The translations under genes and the position numbers were made by a program. The notes under the pieces were generated by a model. It searched no databases. It was not told where the DNA came from and saw only the letters and a list, made by a program, of their open reading frames with translations. A stretch of DNA of 64,000 nucleotides from Streptomyces sp. NRRL S-87 (GTDB taxonomy: Bacteria; Actinomycetota; Actinomycetes; Streptomycetales; Streptomycetaceae), in the NCBI RefSeq assembly GCF_000719335.1, contig NZ_JOGB01000006.1:80708-144707 (forward strand). The letters run 5' to 3'. Of the stretch, positions 53,989 to 63,273 are shown one piece after another. How positions within the stretch are numbered: position 1 is the first letter of the stretch; each line of letters starts with the position of its first letter.

Positions 53989-55092
53989 CTAGTTGAGGCC
54001 GATCTCCTCGCACGCGGCCTTCAGTTCGTCGGTGCAGATCTCGGCGACCGTGTAGACGCCGTCGTTGACCACGGTGGACCTGATGTTGCTCCTGGTCAGC
54101 GCGACGCCCGGGACGAGCACCGACGGCACGCGCTTGGAGGTCGGGCTGTCGACGACCTGGTTGATGATGCCGTCGATCCTCTCGCCCTTGGCGAGCGCGA
54201 CGGCCATCTCCGCCGCGGCCGCGGCTTCGGGCGCGTACGGCTTGTAGACGCTCATGTACTGGGTGCCCGCGACGATGCGCTGCACGCCGGCGAGTTCGGC
54301 GTCCTGGCCGGTGACCGGGGGCAGGGGGGAGACGCCGGCCCTCTTGAGGGCGGTGATGATGCCGCCGGCCATGCCGTCGTTGGCCGAGTAGACGCCGACG
54401 ATGGCGCTCTTGCCGAGCGACGAGATCGCGGCCGCCATGTTGGCGGTGGCGTTCTCCGGCTTCCAGTCGGCCGTGTCGTACTCCTTGCCGACGTTCACCG
54501 CGCCGTCGAGGACGGCGTGCGCGCTCTGCTTGAACTGCCGCGCGTTCGGGTCGGTGGGCGAGCCGTTCATCATGACGATCCGGCCGGACCTGGCCTTGTC
54601 GCCCAGCGCGTCCAGCAGCGCCTTGCCCTGGACCTTGCCGACGTCCTCGTTGTCGAAGGAGGCGTAGGCGTCGATCGGGCCCTCGGCGAGACGGTCGTAG
54701 GCGACGACGGGTATGCCGGCGCGCTTGGCCTTCCTGACCGAGTCGGCGATGGCCTTGGAGTCCACCGCGTCGATGATCAGGACGTCCACCTTGTCGGCGA
54801 TCATCGCGTCGACCTGCGTGCTCTGGACCGCCGCGTCCTGCTGTGCGTTGGCGTAGAGCACCTTGCCCTTGCCCAGGGTGAAGTTGCGGACCTTCTTCTC
54901 GATGAGCGGCTTGTCGAACTTCTCGTAGCGCGCGGTCTCGTTCTCGGGGAGGAGCAGACCGACCTTGACCGCGTCGCTCTTGACGGACCCCCCGGGTCTC
55001 GCGTCGTCCTCCTCCGCGCCGCACGCGGCGAGCGAGACGGTGATCGCGCAAGCAGCGACGGCGACGGTGGCCCGCCCCAGACGTGTGTTCAC
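53989..55092 (-). CDS. Xylose/ribose-type ABC sugar-binding lipoprotein
   Basis: 367 residues from GTG 55092 behind GGGAGG. Signal peptide with lipobox LAAC. The body matches periplasmic binding protein type 1 of the xylose group (KVGLLLPENETARYEKFD, ADKVDVLIIDAVDSKAIAD, GVYSANDGMAGGIITALK). No permease or ATPase gene follows; the next gene is a protease. It is therefore an orphan binding protein in this window. A LacI-type palindrome lies about 100 bases upstream. Confidence 0.9.
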   Translation of the reverse strand: MNTRLGRATVAVAACAITVSLAACGAEEDDARPGGSVKSDAVKVGLLLPENETARYEKFDKPLIEKKVRNFTLGKGKVLYANAQQDAAVQSTQVDAMIADKVDVLIIDAVDSKAIADSVRKAKRAGIPVVAYDRLAEGPIDAYASFDNEDVGKVQGKALLDALGDKARSGRIVMMNGSPTDPNARQFKQSAHAVLDGAVNVGKEYDTADWKPENATANMAAAISSLGKSAIVGVYSANDGMAGGIITALKRAGVSPLPPVTGQDAELAGVQRIVAGTQYMSVYKPYAPEAAAAAEMAVALAKGERIDGIINQVVDSPTSKRVPSVLVPGVALTRSNIRSTVVNDGVYTVAEICTDELKAACEEIGLN

Positions 55093-55188
55093 TAGGTAAA
55101 CCTCCCTGACGAGGCCGTGTCCAACCGGCCGAGGTAGGCGAAGTCAACTCGGCGCCGGGAGGGTCGTCAAGGAGTGATTTCTTAACGA

Positions 55189-55206
55189 GATGGCAACGTT
55201 GCCATC
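55189..55206. promoter_or_regulatory. LacI-family-type operator palindrome
   Basis: GATGGCAACGTTGCCATC is a perfect 18-bp palindrome with the central CG typical of LacI/GalR operators. It is 97-114 bases upstream of the sugar-binding protein start, in a locally AT-rich patch. Confidence 0.65.
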
Positions 55207-55353
55207 ATCCTCGGGCCTCGGACATTACGCCTCATCCTGGGTGGTTCCTCGCCTTTGGAGCGAGGGCATCCACTTCAACTTGTGAATCTGGCACGGGTGT
55301 TGTCCCCGCGGGAGAGCCGTGCCGGTCGGACCGGTTCCGCCCGGGAGCGTGGA

Positions 55354-55396
55354 ACGGCCCGGGCGGGGGCGTCGTACGCCGTCCCGCCCGGGCCGT
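55354..55396 (-). terminator. Strong terminator after M4 protease
   Basis: A 14-bp perfect stem (55354-55367 with 55383-55396) continues inward with GGCGT/ACGCC (55368-55372 with 55376-55380) around a three-base loop, with a two-base bulge. It lies 33 bases beyond the M4 protease stop. Confidence 0.75.
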
Positions 55397-55428
55397 CGGT
55401 CAAGGCCGGTGCCGAGTGGTGTGCCGGA

Positions 55429-57582
55429 TCAGCCGGTGGTGACCGACGTGTCGTCGATCAGGAAGCTGGTCGCCAGGGAGGAGTCCTCGGCGCCCGTGAA
55501 CTTGATGGTGACCGTCCTGCCCTTGAAGGCGGAGAGGTCGAGGGTGCGCTGGACGTAGCCGCTCGGCGTGGCGTTGGAGTACGTCGCCAGGGTGGTCGTC
55601 GTGGTGCCGGAGACGACCTGCGCCTTGAGCGTGTCGTACGCGGTGGTGCCGGTCTCCTTCGTGTCGATCGCGAGCCAGAAGGAGAGCTTCGGGGCGGCGG
55701 CCGTCGACGGGATGGTCACCGACTGGGACAGGGTGTCGGTGTGGGCGGAGCCGTACCCGTCCAGCCAGGCGTAGTAGGAGCCGCCGTGGGGGGTGGCGCC
55801 GGTGTCGTTGGTGATGACGCCGGAGGACGCGGACCAGGTGGTCGCGCCCGACTCGAAGCCCGGGTTGGCCAGCAGGTTGGAGCCGGTCGGCGGCTGGGTG
55901 CTGCCGCCGCAGGTGGTGGCGGTCGGGGCGACGGCGACGCCGCTCCAGGCCTTCTCGACGGTGGTGCACTGGGTGCTGCTGGCGCCGTACAGGTCGGTCG
56001 CGGCCTTGATGGTCGCGGTACGGGCGTCCGCGTACGTGGAGGCGGCCGTCAGGTACGTGGTGAGCGCGCGGTACCAGATCTTGCCGGCGGTGGCGTTGCC
56101 GAGGCCGGTGACCGTGCCGCCGTCGCAGGTCGGGCTGTTGCCGTAGCTGGAGGCGCCGGAACCGACCGCCATCAGGTAGAACCAGTGGTTGCCGACACCG
56201 GACGAGAAGTGCGGGTCGAGGTTCTTGGTGTTGGTGGTCCAGCAGCTCTGGGAGGAGCCGTCCTTCTTCGGGTCGTCCATGTACCGCAGCGGCGAGCTGC
56301 TGATCTTCTCGCCGATCAGGTAGTCGGGCGTGTCCGCGGGGCTGTTGGCGTTGAACTCGACCAGGGTGCCGAAGATGTCCGAGGTGGACTCGTTCATGCC
56401 GCCCGCATCGCCGAAGTAGTTCAGGCCCGCGGTGGCCGAGGTGACGCCGTGGCTCATCTCGTGGCCGGCCACGTCCAGCTCGGTGAACGGCTTCTGGCCC
56501 ACGGCGCCGTCGCCGTAGATCATGCTGAAGCTGTCGTCGTCCCAGCCCGCGTTGTCGTAGTTGACGCCGTAGTGGACGAAGGAGCGGGCGCCGACGCCGT
56601 CGTTCTTGATGCCGCTGCGGCCGTGGACGTTCTTGTAGTAGTCCCAGGTGGCCTGGATGCCGTAGTGGGCGTCCACGGCGACGGTGGCGCGGTCGCTCAG
56701 GGCGCCGTTGCCCCACACGTTGTCCGCGTCGGTGAAGCCGACCCCCCAGCCGGCCGGCGGCGAGTCGTTGGTGGCGGTCTTGTTCTGGGCGTCCCGCGTC
56801 TCCCCGTTACCGCGGGTCGGGTCCTTGAGCTCGTACCCGCCGGTGATGCTGTTCGTCCCCAGGGTCACGTCGCCGACCTGGTAGCCGTGGCCCGTGCCCG
56901 AGGCGCTCACACCGGCGAGGGAGGCGGTCCGCGGCGCCGTGGTCTTCGGCGCGGTGCGGGCGGCGCGGCCCGGGACGACGGTGGTGTGGAAGGTGTTCCA
57001 GGACTTCCCGGCCTTGCCCGTCGTGGCGTTGACCAGCGTGTAGAAGTGGCTGGGCGAGCCGTCGGGGGCGGTGCCGTCGACGACGACCTGCCAGGCGAGC
57101 ACCGGCGTGGCGGAGGTCGCGTCGACGACGAGCTGGGCCCGGGTCCGCTTCTTGGCGCCCTTGAACTTCGCGGCGGCCGCGGCGATCGCGCGCTGCTTGC
57201 CGACCTTCGGGGTCACCGGGAGCGACAGCGGGGCCTTGAGGGTCATCGAGGTCGAGCGCAGCTCGCCGTTGGGGGCCGAGTGCACGATGACGTCGCCGCC
57301 CAGGACCGGCAGGCCCTGGTAGTGGCGGTCCAGGTGGACGTGGCGGGTGCCGTCCCTGTCGACCGTCACGTCGTGTGACAGGAAGGTGTCGTGGCTGCCG
57401 GCGCGGACCGCGGCGGGGCTCGCGGTCACCTCGGCGATGGCGTCCCGCAGGGCCTGGGCCTTGCTCGCCTTCGGCGAGACGGCGCGAGGGCCCTTGGCGG
57501 CGGAGGCGGGGGTACCCGCACCGGTTATGAGGAGGCCGCTGACCGCGACGGACAGCGTTCCGACGAGCAGTGATCGTTTCAT
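55429..57582 (-). CDS. Secreted M4 (thermolysin-type) neutral metalloprotease
   Basis: 717 residues. Start ATG 57582 gives a signal peptide (MKRSLLVGTLSVAVSGLLITG, cut near ASA). A FTP/PepSY propeptide follows, then the catalytic domain with HEMSH and the third ligand in GGMNESTSDIFG, and the active-site H in the C-terminal half (HFSSGVGNHWFY). After a TQPPTGS linker the last 150 residues are a beta-sandwich carbohydrate-binding/P-domain-like module (LLANPGFESGATTWSASSG). The ribosome site is weak. Typical extracellular protease of Streptomyces. Confidence 0.93.
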   Translation of the reverse strand: MKRSLLVGTLSVAVSGLLITGAGTPASAAKGPRAVSPKASKAQALRDAIAEVTASPAAVRAGSHDTFLSHDVTVDRDGTRHVHLDRHYQGLPVLGGDVIVHSAPNGELRSTSMTLKAPLSLPVTPKVGKQRAIAAAAAKFKGAKKRTRAQLVVDATSATPVLAWQVVVDGTAPDGSPSHFYTLVNATTGKAGKSWNTFHTTVVPGRAARTAPKTTAPRTASLAGVSASGTGHGYQVGDVTLGTNSITGGYELKDPTRGNGETRDAQNKTATNDSPPAGWGVGFTDADNVWGNGALSDRATVAVDAHYGIQATWDYYKNVHGRSGIKNDGVGARSFVHYGVNYDNAGWDDDSFSMIYGDGAVGQKPFTELDVAGHEMSHGVTSATAGLNYFGDAGGMNESTSDIFGTLVEFNANSPADTPDYLIGEKISSSPLRYMDDPKKDGSSQSCWTTNTKNLDPHFSSGVGNHWFYLMAVGSGASSYGNSPTCDGGTVTGLGNATAGKIWYRALTTYLTAASTYADARTATIKAATDLYGASSTQCTTVEKAWSGVAVAPTATTCGGSTQPPTGSNLLANPGFESGATTWSASSGVITNDTGATPHGGSYYAWLDGYGSAHTDTLSQSVTIPSTAAAPKLSFWLAIDTKETGTTAYDTLKAQVVSGTTTTTLATYSNATPSGYVQRTLDLSAFKGRTVTIKFTGAEDSSLATSFLIDDTSVTTG

Positions 57583-57866
57583 GGGCCGAGAGAATGGCGG
57601 GATCCGCGGCCCCAGGGCAATGAACTGCAAATTCTGTTTAATAAGCACCCTTGTGAAGTGGCCATGCCATGTTACCGGCGTGTGTCCCCGTTGTTTCCTG
57701 CCCAGGTGGGCGGGCGTGCCCGGTGCCGACCGAACGTCCGGTGCCCTTCCGGGCACAACGCGGGCCCAGGCCAAGACTGTTCACATCGTGATGCGCGTCA
57801 CCTGGCGTTTGGCTGGAAGTCGCTAGCATGTGCCACCCCCCACACGGCACGCAGGACGGATCACCT

Positions 57867-58796
57867 GTGCCCTCTCAAACCCCCCTGCCCGACCTGGCCG
57901 TCGCCCTGCGCAACGGCCCGTTCGAGGTCGCGCTCGACTGCGCCGTGCGCGCCAGCGGCCTCAGTCTGGAACGCATCCAGCACCGGCTGGCGATCCGCGG
58001 GGTCACCGTCAGCGTGACCACCCTCAGCTACTGGCGGCGCGGCCGCAGCCGCCCCGAGCGCCCCCAGTCCCGGCAGGCCGTCCGGCTGTTGGAGGAGCTG
58101 CTGGGGCTCCCCACCGACTCCCTGGTCTCGTTGCTGGGTCCGCAGCGTCCGCGGGGACGGTGGGTCAAGAACCCGCCGCGGGTCCTGGAGACCGAGCACC
58201 TGTGGCAGGAGTACGAGAGCCTGCCCGGCCTGCTCGACGCGATGGGCTCCACCGACGACGGGCTGACCCGGCTCGCCGTGCACGACCGTTACGAGATCGA
58301 CGAGAACGGCGCCGAGCGGCGGCTCGCCGTCACCATGGTCCTGCGCGCCGAGCGCGAGTGGGTGGACCGGCTGGTGCTCATCAGCCGCGGGGACGACCCG
58401 CAGCGCGAGCTGCCCGAGATCACCGACGTCCGCAACGCCCGCAAGGGGCGGCGGCGCTCCGACCCTTCCGTACCCCTGTACGTCGCGGAGCTGCTGCTGG
58501 ACCGGGTTCTCACCAAAGGCGAGACCGACGTGATCGAGTACACCTACGCCTTCGCGACCAGCGGCGCCCGCACCAGCGAGGTCGGCACCGGGTTCCGCGC
58601 CCCCGCCCGCCTCTACACCCTCGAGGTCCAGTTCCATCCCGACGCCGTCCCCGTCCGGTGCCAGCGGTACGCCGGCACGACCGCCGGCGCCATGGATCCC
58701 GCGGGACAGGTCTGGATCAGCGCCTCCGGCCGCGCCGCCTTCACCGTCGAGGACCCCGGCCCCGGCTTCCAGGCGATGCGCTGGGAATGGGAGTAG
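57867..58796 (+). CDS. Helix-turn-helix regulatory protein
   Basis: 309 residues from GTG 57867, preceded by AGGACGGA; the ATG at 57828 is in frame but lacks a ribosome site. Residues about 10-80 hold an XRE-like HTH (LERIQHRLAIRGVTVSVTTLSYWRRGRSRP) and a conserved leucine helix. The large C-terminal part is beta-rich and not recognised (RLAVTMVLRAEREWVDRLVLISRG). This combination occurs in Streptomyces regulators next to secreted enzymes. It diverges from the M4 protease gene, which it might control. Confidence 0.75.
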   Translation: MPSQTPLPDLAVALRNGPFEVALDCAVRASGLSLERIQHRLAIRGVTVSVTTLSYWRRGRSRPERPQSRQAVRLLEELLGLPTDSLVSLLGPQRPRGRWVKNPPRVLETEHLWQEYESLPGLLDAMGSTDDGLTRLAVHDRYEIDENGAERRLAVTMVLRAEREWVDRLVLISRGDDPQRELPEITDVRNARKGRRRSDPSVPLYVAELLLDRVLTKGETDVIEYTYAFATSGARTSEVGTGFRAPARLYTLEVQFHPDAVPVRCQRYAGTTAGAMDPAGQVWISASGRAAFTVEDPGPGFQAMRWEWE

Positions 58797-58862
58797 CGGC
58801 ACCGCCGAGGAATACGGACCCGGGCCGTGCCTGCAGGATGCGGCCCCGGGGAACCGCGAGGT

Positions 58863-59264
58863 TCAGGTGCCCGGCACGTGGACGTGGACGGTCTTGCCGC
58901 CCTCCCGCGTGGGCCGGACGTCGACATCGGAGGCCAGGCGGTTCACCAGCCGCCATCCGTACCCGTCACCGCTGCCAGCCGGATCCTGTGGGCGCAGTCG
59001 GGGCGGTTCGGGGCTGGTGTCGGTGACGTCGATGTCGATCCCGTCCCCGGCCCAGGCCATCTCCAGGTTGCACGGCCCCGGGGTGTGCCGTACGGCGTTC
59101 GTCACCAGCTCGGAGACCACCAGCAGCACGGCGTCCTGCGCATCCGCCGGGAGCCCGTGGCCGGTGGCCAGCGCCTCGTCGACGAAGCCGCGGACCTCGG
59201 CGCGCGCCCGGGCCGCGGCCCCCGCGCTGCCGCAGTCGCAACCTCGCCGTACGGGACGGGCCAT
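58863..59264 (-). CDS. HATPase-type anti-sigma factor / ATP-binding regulator
   Basis: 133 residues from ATG 59264 behind GAGGAGGGG. GHKL ATPase motifs: the N-box VVSELVTNAVRHT, the G1 region DIDVTDTSPEPPRL and GYGWRLVNRLASD. These RsbW-like proteins bind or phosphorylate STAS antagonists and control sigma factors. A STAS protein gene occurs 4 kb to the right (63447), but partnership is not shown. Confidence 0.87.
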   Translation of the reverse strand: MARPVRRGCDCGSAGAAARARAEVRGFVDEALATGHGLPADAQDAVLLVVSELVTNAVRHTPGPCNLEMAWAGDGIDIDVTDTSPEPPRLRPQDPAGSGDGYGWRLVNRLASDVDVRPTREGGKTVHVHVPGT

Positions 59265-59447
59265 CAGCCCCTCCTCGCGCCTGGCACCACCTGCTCGGAC
59301 CTGCGCTGCTACCCCCGGTAGCCGCCCCCATGCCCCGCTGGGGGCCGCCCTCCGGGTTTCGCCGGGGGGCGCCGGGGCAGGGGCGGAATCGAAGAGCCCC
59401 TCCGCGGGCGACTGCGCTGCCGTCCGCGAGCGAAAGGTGCGGTGATC

Positions 59448-60017
59448 ATGGCGGAGCGTCTCCTCGCGGCCCCCGATGCGGAGCGGCTGCTGGCCATCTA
59501 CCTCAACGACCATCTGGCGGGGTCGAACGCCGGGCTCTCGCTGATCCGGCGGATCGTCCGGCACCATCGGCACACCCCGCTCCGGGCTCCCCTGACGCGA
59601 ATCGCGCAGGAGGTCGCCGAAGACCGCGACAGCCTGCGCGAGATCATGCAGGCCCTCGACACGCCGGCCCTGCACGCCCGAGCGGCCGTCGGCGCACTGG
59701 CGGAGCGGGCGGCCCGCCTGAAGCTCAACGGCCGCCTGATCTCCCGCTCCCCCCTGAGCGACGTCCTGGAACTCGAGGCCATGCGCCTGGGCGTGGAAGG
59801 CAAGGCGGCCGGCTGGCGCGCCCTGCGGAGCGTGGCCGAGTCCGACCCGCGACTGGACGGCACGACGCTGGAGCGGCTGTCGGACCGGGCCGAACGTCAG
59901 GCGCGTGCACTGGAGGAGATGCGCCTGGACGCGGCCGCCCGCGCGTTCCCGGCGGAGGGCGCGGCGTCGGGCCGCCGCCGTCGACGGCGGCACCTGGGTG
60001 CGCCGGCTGTGGGGTGA
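59448..60017 (+). CDS. Conserved hypothetical helical protein
   Basis: 189 residues. CGAAAGG suits ATG 59448 better than GTG 59442. Entirely alpha-helical by composition (AERLLAIYLNDHLAGSNAGLSLIRRIVRHH, LTRIAQEVAEDRDSLREIMQAL), resembling ferritin-like or four-helix hypothetical proteins common in Streptomyces stress islands. C-terminal tail very basic (RRRRRRH). Function unknown. Confidence 0.78.
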   Translation: MAERLLAAPDAERLLAIYLNDHLAGSNAGLSLIRRIVRHHRHTPLRAPLTRIAQEVAEDRDSLREIMQALDTPALHARAAVGALAERAARLKLNGRLISRSPLSDVLELEAMRLGVEGKAAGWRALRSVAESDPRLDGTTLERLSDRAERQARALEEMRLDAAARAFPAEGAASGRRRRRRHLGAPAVG

Positions 60018-60099
60018 CCCAGGATCACTCGGCCGGCCCTCGCCGCCCGTCGGCACGTCCGCCCGGGGGCGGCCCCCGTCCCGAAGGAGAGTGAGCACG

Positions 60100-60288
60100 A
60101 TGACGGACAGGACGGCACGAGCCACTCGGAACCACAACGAGCCGGCCAGCCCCGCTCCGCGACCCCGGAGTCCCGACCCGGTCCCCCGCGACCCCCGGTC
60201 GCCGGAGCCGCGTCGGGAACCGCCGCCCGACCGGCAGCCCGAACCCGACCACGAGCCTGCGCACCGGCCACCGGAACCACCCGACTGA
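60100..60288 (+). CDS. Small proline-rich protein
   Basis: 62 residues from ATG 60100 behind GAAGGAGA, a very good ribosome site. Composition is Pro, Arg, Asp and Glu almost only, with no fold expected. Low-complexity proteins like this are often desiccation or stress related; no family assigned. Confidence 0.55.
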   Translation: MTDRTARATRNHNEPASPAPRPRSPDPVPRDPRSPEPRREPPPDRQPEPDHEPAHRPPEPPD

Positions 60289-60432
60289 CGCGGCCGGCCA
60301 GGACTCGGACGGGCGTGCCGCCCCCGAGCCGCCGACGGGGGCAGGCACCGCCGCCGCACAGGGTGCAGGCCGTCACCCTCCGTGCCATTTTGGTCGGGCA
60401 AGCCATCCACGCATCACAGAGGAGTCGCCGTC

Positions 60433-60636
60433 ATGGGCGGTATGCAGGACAAGAGGCAGCAGCCGGGCAAGGGGCGCGAGGAGCAGGAACGCCCCCACGA
60501 GCCGGGGCCGGGCCCATCCCGCTCCCGCCAGGAGGGCAAGACTCCGGACGAGCTGCGCCGCCGTGGCGAGGAGACGGACCGGACGCGCGCCGAGCGCGAA
60601 GAGGACATGGACCGGACGGGCGACGAGGAGATGTGA
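60433..60636 (+). CDS. Small hydrophilic charged protein
   Basis: 67 residues from ATG 60433 with CAGAGGAG upstream. Rich in Glu, Arg, Gln and Gly, no hydrophobic core (GKGREEQERPHEPGPGPS, ends DRTGDEEM). Similar small proteins are frequent near DUF4235 genes in Streptomyces. Function unknown. Confidence 0.65.
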   Translation: MGGMQDKRQQPGKGREEQERPHEPGPGPSRSRQEGKTPDELRRRGEETDRTRAEREEDMDRTGDEEM

Positions 60637-60863
60637 CGACGGCACCGTCCGGTCCGCTGGTCCAGGACCCGGCCAGGCCCGAGGAGGCCCCGGCCGGGTT
60701 CTTTCCGGTGCCTCGGCAGCGCGCCCCTGTTCCGCCGTGCCGGTGCGGTGCGTTGCACCGGTCTCGTGGAGGCGTGACCGCTCCGGTCGGCATCGTCGCG
60801 ACCGGACCGGGCAGGCGCCCCGTAGGACGTCTGCCCGGTCGGACCCCTGTCTCGGGAGGGATC

Positions 60864-61130
60864 GTGAACAAGGCGAAGCTCGTGTACCGGCCCGTCGGGC
60901 TGGGAATCGGCGCGGTGAGCGGGATGGTGGCCTCGGCGCTGTTCAAGCAGCTGTGGCCCGTCTTCGGACGAGGGGATGACGCCCCTGACGCGCTGGACGA
61001 GTCCCGCTCGTGGCCGGAGGTGCTGCTGGCCGCCGGACTGCAGGGCGTGGTGTTCGCCGTGGTGCGGGCGGGCGTGGACCGGGCGGGTGCCGTCGGCGTG
61101 CGCAAGCTGACGGGCACCTGGCCCGGGTGA
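60864..61130 (+). CDS. DUF4235 membrane protein
   Basis: 88 residues from GTG 60864 behind GGGAGGG. Two membrane helices (VGLGIGAVSGMVASALFKQLW and VLLAAGLQGVVFAVVRAGVDR) around a conserved acidic loop match DUF4235. Family function unknown; stress-associated placement is usual. Confidence 0.87.
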   Translation: MNKAKLVYRPVGLGIGAVSGMVASALFKQLWPVFGRGDDAPDALDESRSWPEVLLAAGLQGVVFAVVRAGVDRAGAVGVRKLTGTWPG

Positions 61131-61259
61131 GGCGGACGCCGGGCGCTGCGCGCCGACCCTGGGAACCGGCGGCCGTCGGCCGCAGGCGAATCCCCGCGCG
61201 GGTGGCCCCGGCATGGCCCGGCCCCGGCGGGCACGGGCGAGGGGTGACCCGCAGACGGC

Positions 61260-62384
61260 TCAGCCGGTGGAGGCCGGGGTGGTCAGGCGCGCGCACTCGG
61301 TCACCACGGCGCGCAGCGCACCGGTGGTGCGCAGGAGGTGCCGCTGGCGGCGGGCACCGTTGCCACGCCCCAGGAGCCGGGCGACGCCCTCGCGGACGAG
61401 CTCGTGGTCGCCGTTGTCCTCCAGGGCGTCCCGTACGTGGTCCAGCAGTACGTCGAGGACCGCCTCGGGCGGGGCCGGGGCCATCGAGCGGGGGTCCAGC
61501 AGCGGGCCCTCCAGACCGGATTTCGCCGCCCGCCAGGAGGCGAGCCGCAGCAGGCCGACGCCGATGCGGGCCGGCGGGTCCCCCGCCCGCCAGGCGCGGA
61601 CGGCGGTGTCCACCAGGGCCCGGGCCAGGGCGGCGAGGAGGACGGGGGTGTCGGGGTCGAGGCAGACGTCGGCGACGCGGATCTCGACGGTGGGATAGGT
61701 GGCGGACAGCCGGGCGTCGAAGTAGACCATGCCCTCGTCGCGCAGGACACCGGTGGTGAGCATGTCGCGTACGTGCTGGTGGTAGCGCTCGGCGCTGCCG
61801 AAGACCTCGGTGGGACCGGCGGACGGCCAGCGGTTCCACACCCGGCTGCGGTAGCTGGCGTACCCGCTGTCGTGGCCCTGCCAGAAGGGGGAGTTGGCAC
61901 TGATCGCGGTCAGGACCGCCAGCCAGGGGCGCATGCGGTCCACGGCCGCCACGCCCTCCTCGTCGGACGCGACCGAGACGTGGACGTGGCAGCCGCAGGT
62001 GAGCTGTTCCTGCGCGGTCAGGCCGAACTCTCCGCACATCCAGCGGTAGCGTGCGCCGGGGCTGGTGGAGGGGGTCACGGGCAAGGGGGACGTGGCCAGC
62101 GCGGCCACGGCCGCCCCGGCTTCGGCGGCGTACCGGGCCGCCTGTGCGCGCCAGCGGACGATCTCCTCGGCCAGCTCGCCCATCCGCAGCACGGGGCGCG
62201 TGGAGAACTCGACCTGCTCGCGCTTGAGCTCCCCCTCCAGGACCCCCTCCCCCCGGGCCGCGGCGGCCGCACCGGCCTCGCGGGCCGCGGACAGGACGGC
62301 GGACGACAGCGCCAGCGGCTCCCCGGTCCGGGCGTCGACGAGCAGCAGCTCCTCCTCCACCCCGACCCGGCGCACCCCCGTCAC
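61260..62384 (-). CDS. Carboxylate-amine ligase (YbdK / GCS2-type glutamate-cysteine ligase)
   Basis: 374 residues with start placed at GTG 62384; GTG 62375 is possible and no good ribosome site marks either. Starts VGVEEELLLVDARTGEP, the hallmark of the GCS2 family, followed by LKREQVEFSTRP, CGCHVHVSVAS and NSPFWQGHDSGYASYRSRVWNRWP. These enzymes make gamma-glutamyl-type amides, weakly gamma-glutamylcysteine. Streptomyces use mycothiol and ergothioneine rather than glutathione; the true substrate is uncertain. Confidence 0.87.
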   Translation of the reverse strand: MTGVRRVGVEEELLLVDARTGEPLALSSAVLSAAREAGAAAAARGEGVLEGELKREQVEFSTRPVLRMGELAEEIVRWRAQAARYAAEAGAAVAALATSPLPVTPSTSPGARYRWMCGEFGLTAQEQLTCGCHVHVSVASDEEGVAAVDRMRPWLAVLTAISANSPFWQGHDSGYASYRSRVWNRWPSAGPTEVFGSAERYHQHVRDMLTTGVLRDEGMVYFDARLSATYPTVEIRVADVCLDPDTPVLLAALARALVDTAVRAWRAGDPPARIGVGLLRLASWRAAKSGLEGPLLDPRSMAPAPPEAVLDVLLDHVRDALEDNGDHELVREGVARLLGRGNGARRQRHLLRTTGALRAVVTECARLTTPASTG

Positions 62385-62972
62385 CGGCGGCCGCCGCGGC
62401 AGACCGCACCCGCACCCGTCGCGGGCGGCTGCCACGACGGGCCGGGGTCGCGCCCGGCCGCGGGGGCCGCGGAACGGCCGCCCTGGCGGCCCGGCGACCG
62501 GCCCGGCGACCGTACGCGGCGACGGCGGGCGGGCACGGGCCCCTCCGCCTCCGGGGGCGCCGGGGCCCGACGCGGCGGTACGAGTCCCGGCAGCACGCGG
62601 ACGATCGGTACGCCGCCTTGTCCCATCCGGTGCGACAGCATCCCCCCATCCTGCCGCCTCCCCCCGTGCCCGGCCCGCCGACGGGCCCGGACGAGCGGAT
62701 CGTCGTGGGGCGGAAGGCCCAACGGTCCGGGCCGGGGACGTGTGCGGCGGGCCGGGGACGTGTGCGGCGGGCCGGCCCCTGCACGGGTGCGGCGGGCCCC
62801 GGCGACGCGTGATCGACCTCCCCGGCCCCCGCCAGGCCGCCCAGCCGGCCGACAGCCCGCACACCGGACCGGGTGACCGGGCGCGCACGTAGGGCGCGTA
62901 CGACGCGTCCCGGAACCGGCATGGACCAGGATGCATCCGGCAGCCTCCGCCCCGACCGACAGGAGTCCCGAC
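62385..62972. other. Long non-coding stretch
   Basis: 588 bases of extreme GC between divergent genes. Open frames are low-complexity Arg/Pro/Ala translations without ribosome sites. It holds a 20-bp tandem duplication. No gene supported. Confidence 0.45.
62731..62770. repeat. 20-bp tandem duplication
   Basis: GCCGGGGACGTGTGCGGCGG occurs twice in direct succession (62731-62750 and 62751-62770), with a degenerate third copy beyond. Confidence 0.9.
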
Positions 62973-63248
62973 GTGCTCGAACGCAAGAAGCTCAAGGGCC
63001 GTACCCAGATCACCTTCGTCCTGCCCGACGACGCCCCCGAGGGACCGGTCAGCGTCGTGGGGGACTTCAACCAGTGGAACCCGTACGCCCACCCGCTGAC
63101 CCCCCGGGGCGACGGCACCCGCGCCGCGACCGTCACCCTCCCCGCCCACACCATGCACTCCTTCCGCTACCTGGCCACGGGTGACCACTGGTTCGACGAG
63201 GACGGCGCCGACCACCACGACGGCACCAACTGCCGCGTGCGCGCCTGA
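62973..63248 (+). CDS. CBM48 / isoamylase N-terminal domain protein
   Basis: 91 residues from GTG 62973 after AGGAG. The single domain (QITFVLPDDAPEGPVSVVGDFNQWNP, then FRYLATGDHWFDEDGADHHDG) is the glycogen-binding early-set domain seen in branching enzymes and AMPK beta. Here it stands alone with no enzyme attached. It may bind storage glucan; the GH15 gene at 39.7 kb also suggests alpha-glucan metabolism, but linkage is not shown. Confidence 0.87.
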   Translation: MLERKKLKGRTQITFVLPDDAPEGPVSVVGDFNQWNPYAHPLTPRGDGTRAATVTLPAHTMHSFRYLATGDHWFDEDGADHHDGTNCRVRA

Positions 63249-63273
63249 ACCCCGGCCGATCCGGCGGCCGCCC

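Noticed and set aside
55255..57378. 707-residue plus-strand open frame
   Set aside because: Antisense to the M4 protease with intact catalytic motifs; Gly/Val/Arg-rich shadow.
58797..58862. Terminator between HTH and HATPase genes
   Set aside because: An imperfect CCCGGGCCG...CGGCCCCGG stem is present but bulged; too weak to list beside the clear hairpins.
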